From assembly GCF_004771005.1 (NCBI RefSeq), contig NZ_RQHV01000036.1:1-64000 (forward strand): 64,000 nt of DNA, given 5' to 3'. The notes beneath the pieces were generated by a model that ran no database searches, was not told the DNA's origin, and saw only the letters and a program-made list of their open reading frames with translations. This stretch comes from Leptospira ilyithenensis (GTDB lineage: Bacteria; Spirochaetota; Leptospiria; Leptospirales; Leptospiraceae). The position numbers and the translations under genes are program-made. Shown here piece after piece: positions 18,305-25,672 of this stretch (positions within the stretch are counted from its first letter, which is position 1; each line of letters starts with the position of its first letter).

Positions 18305-19675
18305 ATGCAAATGAAATGGACGCGAACGAATTCGGTTCGCATTTTTGTTTCGGGATGGGTGGTTTCGATTTTTGCGGTAGTCTTTGCAAATATAGCAGTC
18401 GAAGCATTTCCACACACCCGAGGGTTAGGCTTTTTTTCTGATTTGAGATACGCGCTGATTACACCTTTGTGTTTTCTATCGGCAATCCTATCCGCGTTTT
18501 TGTATGAAATTCTTGTTAGTCGGTATGAGAGAGCAAAGCGAATATTCGCAACGATTCTATTTATATTTGCGGGGATGATCTTACTCCTACTTTCACTCAT
18601 AGGTCCACCGGGCCTCGCACTAGCTTCCGGTTTTGCAGTGATGATCGTAACTATTTTTATGGCCTTTCTTATCCCGAAGTTTGCGGAAAGAAAGGAGATT
18701 CCTTTATCGTTTCTTCGAATCGTCGGAATTGTACTCTTGAGTTTGATCGAAGTAGTTGCTTGGTTCGGTGCAGTTTCAAGTGAACGGATGAACCAACAGA
18801 ATGTGCAAGCGGTCGGTTTTGAAATTCCTCGCGGCATGTTTGATGTGGATCATAAATACATCGATTTGCCAAGTGGTGCACGCATTCATTATGTGGACGA
18901 AGGAAAAGGTGAGACGATTTTATTTTTACACGGAAATCCTGCATGGTCTTTCCAATGGCGCGATTTGATTCTAGGTCTGCGAAATTCGTATCGTTGTGTA
19001 ACACTTGATTATCCCGGCTTCGGATTTTCAGAAGGGTCTGCCGGATTTGGTTTCACACCAAGAGAACAAAGCCTCGTCGTAGAAGAATTCATAAACCAAC
19101 TCGAACTTCGCAATATAACTTTGGTTATGCAAGATTGGGGCGGTCCCATCGGTCTTGGTTTTGCCGGACGTCACCCTGAGTTAGTGCGACAAGTCGTTTT
19201 GGGAAGTACTTGGGCATGGCAAACACCAACGGGCACTCCTCGCGGTCGTTTCTCGCAGATTGCAGGCGGACCGATCGGTGAGTTTGTACAAATGAACTTC
19301 AACGGATTTGCCCGCTTGGGAATCACGAACGGGATCGTCCGCAAACTTCCGCCGGAGGTTCTTGATACATACGTGCGTCCGTTTCGTCCGCTTAGTCGGC
19401 GCGGTATCGCCGCATTCTATCCGGGACAAATTACTTCCGCCACCGAATATTTCGCCGAGGTGGAAAACGGACTATCCAAACTAACAGACAAACAGGCGCT
19501 AATCTTTTGGGCGTTGCAAGATGCGGGATTTCCTCACGAGGATTTGATTCGATTCCAAAAAACGTTTTCAAAGAATAAGACGATAGAATTTCCGGATGCG
19601 AATCATTTCTTCTTTGAAGATACTGCGGAGGAAATGATTTCGGAGATAAGAGAATTTATGGAAGGAGGGAAGTGA
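18305..19675 (+). CDS. membrane-anchored alpha/beta hydrolase, haloalkane dehalogenase-like
   Basis: Residues 1-165 hold about four membrane helices (for example SGWVVSIFAVVFANIAVEA and IFATILFIFAGMILLLLSLIG). Residues about 180-456 form an alpha/beta hydrolase domain. Its motifs are those of haloalkane dehalogenases: the oxyanion motif HGNPAWSFQWRD, the nucleophile elbow MQDWGGPIG with Asp where lipases have Ser, and the His in DANHFFFED. Haloalkane dehalogenases are normally soluble and about 300 residues long, so the membrane front is an unusual addition. The start has GAGG 7-10 bases upstream. It lies 66 bases after the AraC gene on the same strand. The dehalogenase reaction is inferred from the Asp nucleophile. 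Confidence 0.8.
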   Translation: MQMKWTRTNSVRIFVSGWVVSIFAVVFANIAVEAFPHTRGLGFFSDLRYALITPLCFLSAILSAFLYEILVSRYERAKRIFATILFIFAGMILLLLSLIGPPGLALASGFAVMIVTIFMAFLIPKFAERKEIPLSFLRIVGIVLLSLIEVVAWFGAVSSERMNQQNVQAVGFEIPRGMFDVDHKYIDLPSGARIHYVDEGKGETILFLHGNPAWSFQWRDLILGLRNSYRCVTLDYPGFGFSEGSAGFGFTPREQSLVVEEFINQLELRNITLVMQDWGGPIGLGFAGRHPELVRQVVLGSTWAWQTPTGTPRGRFSQIAGGPIGEFVQMNFNGFARLGITNGIVRKLPPEVLDTYVRPFRPLSRRGIAAFYPGQITSATEYFAEVENGLSKLTDKQALIFWALQDAGFPHEDLIRFQKTFSKNKTIEFPDANHFFFEDTAEEMISEIREFMEGGK

Positions 19676-19796
19676 AAAGGCGGAAAAAGTCAAAATCTAA
19701 AATCACTTTGGGCGTCATTGGCATCCACGATTTTGATTCTTTTAAAGACAGGTTCCGTTGGAAAATCAGCGAATAAGAGGCCTTGGATTTTTATTG

Positions 19797-19847
19797 GTGC
19801 AGAAAATTCGGCACTCAATTCTTCTGCACTGACCGAAAATTCGGCAC
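19797..19847 (+). promoter_or_regulatory. candidate upstream activator site for the sigma-54 regulator
   Basis: Two overlapping repeat patterns lie 63-113 bases before the sigma-54 promoter. One is a perfect inverted repeat, GTGCAGAA at 19797-19804 and TTCTGCAC at 19822-19829. The other is a direct repeat, GAAAATTCGGCAC at 19802-19814 and 19835-19847, spaced 33 bases, close to three helical turns. This is about -90 to -140 from the expected transcription start, the usual distance for an enhancer-binding protein site. The natural ligand would be the activator encoded at 22272-24785. Function is inferred from position and symmetry. Confidence 0.6.
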
Positions 19848-19909
19848 CAAATTCGCTCTAGATTCTCCGTTTTATGGCGTTTTAAGGACAAAAAAGAACA
19901 TTTTTGACA

Positions 19910-19926
19910 TTGGCACGACTTTTGCT
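19910..19926 (+). promoter_or_regulatory. sigma-54 (RpoN) -24/-12 promoter
   Basis: The sequence TTGGCACGACTTTTGCT fits the RpoN consensus YTGGCACGRNNNTTGCW at every defined position. The invariant GG is at 19912-19913 and the GC at 19924-19925, correctly spaced. Transcription should begin near 19937, leaving a leader of about 30 bases with AGAGGG at 19955-19960 before the lipase ATG at 19968. Confidence 0.85.
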
Positions 19927-19967
19927 TTAGACGAATGAAACAAAGTTTTCACAAAGAGGGAAAAAAT

Positions 19968-20852
19968 ATGGAAAATCTATTGAAAATTAAAAAAGGAATT
20001 TGGGGGAGTTTGGTCCTGCTCCTGATTCTGGCAACTAGCCCGGCATTTGCCGTGAACTATGTAATTTACGTACATGGGAAAGGATCTGATTCCAGCGGGC
20101 TTGCGGATACGAACAATAGCCGATGGGGAAACTCGGATTCTTACGGGGCCGCTCACAAAAGACGTTCTACCGCTTGGGGTGCCAGCCGATTTGTAAATTA
20201 TGATTCCACCCAAGATCCCCGCACTTCAGGGGCCACAAGAGCTCAGACCAAACTGGCAAGTGCAATCAGTTCTTATTGCACCGGATCAAACAAATGCGTC
20301 ATTATCTGTCATAGTGCAGGATGTTATGCGACTGAATATTATCTTGCAACACAAGGAACTCCTGCCAATCTTTTATATGTAGTCGCGGGAGCAAGTGCTG
20401 CAGGAGGATCTTCAGTGGCAGACATAGGAACTACCGCTACTCTTATCAGTCCTCTTCTTCAACTGCTAGGTTGGGCCGTTGCCGGTGAACCGAATAACAT
20501 GACAAAGGCGTTGAAAACGGGAACTGCAAGAAGTTTCAATCATAACACTTCAAAAGTTACTATCTACAGCTTGGCCGGTCATAAGTCCAGTCAACCTGCT
20601 GCGACTGCAATCAAAGGAGAAGACGACAAACTTGTTAACTTTTCAGGCGCTTGCGGATACACTCAACACGGATCAATGACAAATTGCAATGACGGAAGTA
20701 ATGCAAAATACACTAAACATACTTCTTATTGCAATTCCCTAGGAGCTGTTCCTTGCAATACCAGCAAAGGGTCGGGCGCATACAATGCCGATCATAGCGG
20801 GATGCAACCTGTAGCAAGAGATGCTTTGGATCGATTGTTAGGTTATCTTTAG
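19968..20852 (+). CDS. secreted lipase/esterase-like alpha/beta hydrolase
   Basis: Starting at the ATG at 19968 (AGAGGG seven bases upstream) the protein has 294 residues. A signal peptide ends at about residue 28 (LLLILATSPAFA before VNY). The mature part begins with YVIYVHGKGSDSSG, an oxyanion-hole HG motif. It then has the nucleophile elbow CHSAGC near residue 110, and a likely catalytic His in NADHSGMQP near the C-terminus. About eight cysteines suggest disulfides in an extracytoplasmic protein. It is preceded by a sigma-54 promoter and followed by its own terminator. Substrate is unknown. The lipase label rests on the fold only. Confidence 0.8.
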   Translation: MENLLKIKKGIWGSLVLLLILATSPAFAVNYVIYVHGKGSDSSGLADTNNSRWGNSDSYGAAHKRRSTAWGASRFVNYDSTQDPRTSGATRAQTKLASAISSYCTGSNKCVIICHSAGCYATEYYLATQGTPANLLYVVAGASAAGGSSVADIGTTATLISPLLQLLGWAVAGEPNNMTKALKTGTARSFNHNTSKVTIYSLAGHKSSQPAATAIKGEDDKLVNFSGACGYTQHGSMTNCNDGSNAKYTKHTSYCNSLGAVPCNTSKGSGAYNADHSGMQPVARDALDRLLGYL

Positions 20853-20912
20853 TATTCCGGGCTTTAATCTAATTTCAAAACAAGAATTCCGGCGTAATGA
20901 ACCCGAGTTCAG

Positions 20913-20940
20913 GGCGAAAGAAAATTCTTTCGCCTTTTTT
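20913..20940 (+). terminator. intrinsic terminator after the lipase-like gene
   Basis: GGCGAAAG (20913-20920), a six-base loop, CTTTCGCC (20927-20934) and six T form a textbook rho-independent terminator 60 bases after the lipase stop. It argues that the next gene starts at 20957, after the hairpin, and not at the upstream in-frame ATG at 20897. Confidence 0.92.
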
Positions 20941-20956
20941 ATATTATGAGGATTTT

Positions 20957-22261
20957 ATGAAAAAGTATTTTTCGAAAAAAAGAATTTTGGCGGGAATCGG
21001 ATCGATTTTCGGGCTTTGGTTATTGGTTTATTTTTTATTCTTTTTCAGTACAAAAGAAAAGGAACATCCTGCGGTGCAGATGGAAGAAGAAAGACTTTTT
21101 CAAGAAAAAGGGATACCCTCCGATTCTTCCAAATCGTTCTGGGATAGCACCGGTATTCCGAAACCGGACTTTATAGGAATGGAAAAACTCATCCAAAAAT
21201 CCGAAGTGGCTACTCCGAGTGTGCTCTTTACGGAATACCAACTCTATTATCGTTATCCTCCCGAGTCACGCCCCCTAACAAAGAAAATGGTAGATCTCCT
21301 GGATCCATTCAAAGTCATGCAGGAAAAGACCCCCATTTTCAAGCCGGATACAGAAGGAGAAATTCAGGGATATTTTTCCTGGCATAGCAGTGCCTATATG
21401 GTTACTGAAGATAAACCAGCCATTGCTTGGTTGGAAGTTTTAGATGCAAAGACGGACGAAAGGGTTCGGCCGAGGATTCTATCTGCGGAAATTTATTCAG
21501 ATTCGGTCTATGGCGAAAAATTAATAGGGACAGCCGATTATAACGATTCAGGATCGGCACCGGACAGGGAAAGTAACGATCATATTTATACTTTTTCCTG
21601 GAGGCCAAGAGGAGGGGAAAAACTTCATGGAGGAGAACTTTCCATGAAAGTCCGTTTCGATGCTCCCAGTATAAAATTAAAGGAAACGGAAGCTTCGTTT
21701 TCATTCAATTCCACTCCTACGATCCCTGCAAAGTTTACAGGCAACTACCATGAATACGTAGAGAATGGGTCTTTGTATATCGCAGCCGAGATTGATATAT
21801 ATAAAGCGGGACAATATATCATAGAAGGGAACCTCTTTGACAAAGAAACGGGAACTCCTTATCACTGGGTATATCTACGAAAATACTTGGAAAGGGGAAC
21901 TTCCCAAAAAATCGCGCTCCCCTTCTTTGGGGCGATCTTCCATGATAGGGGATTTGAAGAAGGCCGATTTGTTTTGGGAAATTTGAGAGGGCATAGAATG
22001 AATCTTCCATACGATCCCCGCAAACTGAAAGAGATGTTGGCCAAAGGCCAGGAAATCCCGACCACAAGCGAACCGTTGCAAGAATGGATTCCTTTGCCTA
22101 CAGAATCTTATACTACATTAAATAGTTACAATATCGTTCAATTTTCCCCCTTGGAATACCAAGGACAGGACAAAAAAGATCGTTTACGTGTGATCCAAGA
22201 ATACGCTTCCGATTGGGAAAAGACTCGCGGAGCGGGCCCGGACACGAACATAGGCGACTAA
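20957..22261 (+). CDS. membrane-anchored extracytoplasmic protein, choice-of-anchor-X-like
   Basis: The 434-residue protein has a short basic start and one membrane helix at about residues 10-30 (AGIGSIFGLWLLVYFLFFF). The rest is extracytoplasmic. Residues about 150-240 (AIAWLEVLDAKTDERVRPRI, then TADYNDSGSAPDRESNDHIYTFSW) look like a calcium-loop beta domain of the choice-of-anchor-X kind. A second beta domain follows at about 260-345. The start at 20957 follows the terminator and has GAGGA just upstream. It is 10 bases ahead of the sigma-54 regulator gene, so the two are probably one operon. Its place beside a secreted hydrolase suggests a partner or foldase-like role, which is inference. 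Confidence 0.6.
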   Translation: MKKYFSKKRILAGIGSIFGLWLLVYFLFFFSTKEKEHPAVQMEEERLFQEKGIPSDSSKSFWDSTGIPKPDFIGMEKLIQKSEVATPSVLFTEYQLYYRYPPESRPLTKKMVDLLDPFKVMQEKTPIFKPDTEGEIQGYFSWHSSAYMVTEDKPAIAWLEVLDAKTDERVRPRILSAEIYSDSVYGEKLIGTADYNDSGSAPDRESNDHIYTFSWRPRGGEKLHGGELSMKVRFDAPSIKLKETEASFSFNSTPTIPAKFTGNYHEYVENGSLYIAAEIDIYKAGQYIIEGNLFDKETGTPYHWVYLRKYLERGTSQKIALPFFGAIFHDRGFEEGRFVLGNLRGHRMNLPYDPRKLKEMLAKGQEIPTTSEPLQEWIPLPTESYTTLNSYNIVQFSPLEYQGQDKKDRLRVIQEYASDWEKTRGAGPDTNIGD

Positions 22262-22271
22262 CACAGGAACT

Positions 22272-24785
22272 ATGGAGCTAAACCAGGTAAGAATTTTAAT
22301 CGGAATCACAATCCTTACAGGGTTAGCCATTTTATGTGTAATTACTCTGCTGAAACCCGATCTAGGTAAGGTCGGCCGAGCCTTTCTTGCTTTGGTGGTT
22401 TCTCTTTTCGCCTGGTATTTTTTACACACTCTTTCTTTTTATCTCAGTCGCTTTTGGTCTTCTCCTTCCTATACGGTGGGGTCACTCGCGGGAGTCGCTG
22501 TCATTTTAGTCGGAACGACACTGTATTCTTTTTGTGAATACTTTCCGGAAGGCACGGAAGATAAAAATACCCGTAAACGAATTTTGTTTATGGCTTTCGT
22601 CGCCATTTGTCTTGCGCCTTTGACCTTTTCCAAACTCTGGATCAGCAATCGGGGAGCCGGTGCCACTGTCGGTCCCTTCTTTTATATGACAAGCGGTTGG
22701 GTGGTTTTTGCTGCGATCGGTGGGGTCGTTCTGCAAATTCGGAAATTCCAAAAAACGAAAGATCCTCGCAAACGGAATAGAATCCTTCGGCTACTAACAG
22801 CCATTCTTGTTCATGTAACGATTACAGTCTTTTTTTCTGTCGTCTTACCGGCATTTGGTTCTTGGAACTATTTTTTTCTAGGGCCTGCTTCTGCGGTATC
22901 CGGCCTTGCCCTTGTCATCTATGCGATTCAATTTCATCCTTTGCTCAACCTGCGTGCTGCCGTTTTTCAAATCGGTCTTAGGCTCGTCTTAGGTCTTTTT
23001 GTCTGTACAGCTATTTATCTTTTTCTGACATACATTGTTTCGTTTCGGGACAGCGCGCGGTTTACTTGGGAACTTGCGGCCATTTTTTCTTTATTTTTTT
23101 TAGCAGGACTTGTATACGGAAGTTCTATCCATCGCAGGTTGGAAAACCGTTTTTTTCCCCGTGGTATAAGCATGGAAGAATTGATTGTAAACGTATTCTT
23201 GCGGCAAACCACCGGAGCTTATATTTCCCTGGAAGGATTATTAAGGGAAATGTTGGAACCTGTCGTACAGAGATTCGAATTGACCCGGATTTTTGCGGCA
23301 ATTGCAAATCATGAGGATGGGTTGGTTTTCTATGAAGTAGGCGACAATCCGAATGAACTGAAAGAAATTGCATCGCGTCTTGTATTCAGTCGCCTGGGCC
23401 GTGAAAGAAGACTTCCGAAAGAACTCGTCGAAGAAGGAGATAGGCTGTTTTTATTGGATGAAGACGCATCGATTCCTTTTCGAAAGAAAACCAACTTTAC
23501 CCGTAAATACGCGCGTTTGGTGCAACGGACTTTGGATTTTAGAACGAGAGTCGTTCAGTTGGGTTGCCGGGTGGTGATGCCGCTCGTATTACAAAACGAA
23601 GTATGCGGGTATTTGCTTTTGGGAGATAAATTATCCGGTAGACCTTACTTTGAAAATGAAATCGATTTATTGGAAAAATTACGTAATCCTTTTGCGGCAC
23701 TTGTGCGCAATCATATATATTATGAGAGGATTCAGTTTTTGAAAAACAGGGCGGAAGCCGAACTGAGAGATTTGAAAAGTATAGGTTCGTCTAACAGGGA
23801 AATCATACACCAGACTATAGGAAATCGGATTTTGGTCTACCGCAGTAGCCTGATGGAGGAAACTCTGAATCATGCCAAAAGAATTGCCCCTCTTTCCCGA
23901 CCGGTATTTATCAATGGAGAAACCGGTACCGGAAAGGAATTGATCGCTTTATTGATTCACGAACAAAGCAGGGCATCTGAAAATTTTGTACCGATCAATT
24001 GCGCCGCTCTTCCTCCTTCTCTTTGGGAAGATGAGATATTCGGTCACGTCAAAGGTGCTTTTACGGATGCAAAAACAAATCGTTCCGGAGCAGTCGAACG
24101 AGCCGGCAAAGGCAGCCTCTTTTTTGATGAAATCGGAGAGATGCCTCTCTCCATGCAGGCAAAAATGTTACGTCTCTTGCAGGAAAGACAATTCGCTCCG
24201 ATCGGAGGAAGGGAGTCGGTCCGTGCGGAATGCCGCTTTATTTTTGCAACTAACAGAAATTTGGAGGAAGCTATCCGGCGAGGTGAATTTCGAGAGGACT
24301 TGTACTATCGGATCAATGTTTTTAGAATCGAGCTTGTACCTTTGCGTGACAGACAGGAAGATATAGAACCTCTCATCAAGTATATGTTAGCTGCTTTCTC
24401 TGCGGAAATGAACTCTCCGGTGGCATTCATAGCGCCGCAAGCAATGCGAGCCTTTCTGGATTATTCCTGGCCGGGAAATATCCGTGAATTGGAAAATATT
24501 CTGTTACGTGCTTTGAGTACGGCAAAGGGTCCCGGGTTGTCCTTGGAAGATGTTCCTGAAATCGCAAAGGAAACAACAAAGGTTCGTTCTACTCAAAGCT
24601 CGGCCTGGGAAAAGGAATTGTCTCCTTCCGGAGGAGGCAGTTTTCACGAAATCATGGATGCTTGCGCACTGCGAGTGATCCGCTCGGCTTTGGATCGTTC
24701 TGGAGGAAATAAAACGCAAGCTGCTAAACTACTCGGAATTAGGCGGTCCTCTTTGGAATACAGACTCAAAGAGCGAAAGTCGTAA
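22272..24785 (+). CDS. membrane-bound sigma-54-dependent transcriptional activator
   Basis: This 837-residue enhancer-binding protein has about seven membrane helices in residues 1-275, a GAF-like domain at about 300-480 and an AAA+ ATPase at about 525-760. A Fis-type helix-turn-helix closes the protein (SGGNKTQAAKLLGIRRSSLEYRL, about 810-835). AAA+ motifs are GETGTGKE (Walker A, near 549), GAFTDA near 594 in place of the usual GAFTGA sigma-54 contact loop, and SLFFDEIGEMP (Walker B, near 615). There is no receiver domain, so the input is probably sensed through the membrane or GAF parts. A sigma-54 promoter 2.3 kb upstream is the obvious target. Start: AGGA then ATG at 22272. Confidence 0.93.
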   Translation: MELNQVRILIGITILTGLAILCVITLLKPDLGKVGRAFLALVVSLFAWYFLHTLSFYLSRFWSSPSYTVGSLAGVAVILVGTTLYSFCEYFPEGTEDKNTRKRILFMAFVAICLAPLTFSKLWISNRGAGATVGPFFYMTSGWVVFAAIGGVVLQIRKFQKTKDPRKRNRILRLLTAILVHVTITVFFSVVLPAFGSWNYFFLGPASAVSGLALVIYAIQFHPLLNLRAAVFQIGLRLVLGLFVCTAIYLFLTYIVSFRDSARFTWELAAIFSLFFLAGLVYGSSIHRRLENRFFPRGISMEELIVNVFLRQTTGAYISLEGLLREMLEPVVQRFELTRIFAAIANHEDGLVFYEVGDNPNELKEIASRLVFSRLGRERRLPKELVEEGDRLFLLDEDASIPFRKKTNFTRKYARLVQRTLDFRTRVVQLGCRVVMPLVLQNEVCGYLLLGDKLSGRPYFENEIDLLEKLRNPFAALVRNHIYYERIQFLKNRAEAELRDLKSIGSSNREIIHQTIGNRILVYRSSLMEETLNHAKRIAPLSRPVFINGETGTGKELIALLIHEQSRASENFVPINCAALPPSLWEDEIFGHVKGAFTDAKTNRSGAVERAGKGSLFFDEIGEMPLSMQAKMLRLLQERQFAPIGGRESVRAECRFIFATNRNLEEAIRRGEFREDLYYRINVFRIELVPLRDRQEDIEPLIKYMLAAFSAEMNSPVAFIAPQAMRAFLDYSWPGNIRELENILLRALSTAKGPGLSLEDVPEIAKETTKVRSTQSSAWEKELSPSGGGSFHEIMDACALRVIRSALDRSGGNKTQAAKLLGIRRSSLEYRLKERKS

Positions 24786-25396
24786 ATATATACTGTACCT
24801 CCCGGCCCGAGGGCAAAAAGGCGAACTTTATTTGAGAAATTTCGGGGTAATGCAAAGAAGGGTTGTTAGTTTGGTCGGGATATGTTAGTTGGAACTCATT
24901 GGGTGGCTTTGTGGTTCACCCCACCCAAATCAGGGCGGGGAAACCAAAATCCCATCTTATAAAGAAAGACTACCTCAGACAAAAACAAAAAATGGCAAGT
25001 CTCACCATCCTAACATAGATAAGGCCACTCTTCTCCTAAAAGCAAGTGAGATGTTTCCCTTCGGTGAGTAAAAGCCCATCTCAAAGATTGACGTGAGTTT
25101 CCAAAAGTCAGTTGGTTAAAGATTTATGTAACAACTAGTTGGACTTGCAAGCAAGTCAGTGAATCAGGGCTACCTGCATTCGCTTACCGCCCAGTTCACA
25201 TTTTCGCGCGCGGGGGGCTCCTCCCTATGGGTCGTTTGCGAATGGCCAAGGATGGCCGAAGCGAGTGCACCACAAGGTTTACGCGCACAGGAGCCGGAAG
25301 CATCTCATTTGTAATTTTCTTTGAAAATCTGTTCAAAAACAGGAAAAATTCTGAACAATTTAGGGGGAAATTTTGCAATGGGAGAAGAGCCCTTTT
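24786..25396. other. gene-free region before smr-cimA
   Basis: No credible gene is seen. Most of the second half is the dispersed repeat (25044-25262), listed separately. The first 250 bases hold short GC-rich patches such as CCCCACCC but no clear promoter or terminator for the flanking genes. Confidence 0.5.
25044..25262 (+). repeat. long dispersed repeat, copy 2
   Basis: This is the plus-strand copy of the element at 3440-3643 (minus strand). The central 85 or so bases, from GCCCATCTCAAAG through GCAAGTCAG, differ at one position by eye. It keeps the CAACTAGTTG palindrome and the ACTTGC-AA-GCAAGT inverted repeat. The right flank has insertions, including GC-rich CGCGCGCGGGGGG, not present in copy 1. 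No coding capacity. Confidence 0.85.
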
Positions 25397-25672
25397 ATGC
25401 GCACCATCTACATCCGCAAAATGAGATTTGAAGAAGCTAAGTTGAAACTGGAAAGAGAAATCAACGATGCTTTTATGGAAGGGGAAAGTTATGTGGAAAT
25501 CGTTCATGGGATCGGAGAAGGGATACTGAAAAGAATGGCGGTTGACTATGTGGAGTCCTGCGATTTTCTGAAATTACTGGATAGAGATCCGATGTTTCGG
25601 GGAAACCCGGGAGCCACTCAGGTAGAGATTTTGGCTCCTTCCAAAGAATACATCAATAGATTGAAAAAATGA
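25397..25672 (+). CDS. small Smr-domain protein
   Basis: Starting at the ATG at 25397 the 91-residue protein is almost entirely one Smr domain, the nuclease-like fold at the C-terminus of MutS2. It shows the helix RKMRFEEAKLKLEREINDAFMEG, the signature HGIGEGILKRM and the closing GATQVEIL. Small stand-alone Smr proteins bind or nick branched DNA or RNA, but the role here is unknown. The usual LDLHG motif near the front is replaced by IYIRKM, so activity is uncertain. The end overlaps cimA by four bases. Confidence 0.8.
   Translation: MRTIYIRKMRFEEAKLKLEREINDAFMEGESYVEIVHGIGEGILKRMAVDYVESCDFLKLLDRDPMFRGNPGATQVEILAPSKEYINRLKK

Noticed and set aside
19715..19735. TTGGCATCCACGATTTTGAT as a second sigma-54 promoter
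   Set aside because: The -12 GC is missing at the required spacing, unlike the exact site at 19910.
24889..25071. 60-codon plus-strand frame before the repeat
   Set aside because: It runs into the dispersed repeat, has no ribosome binding site and no recognisable sequence.
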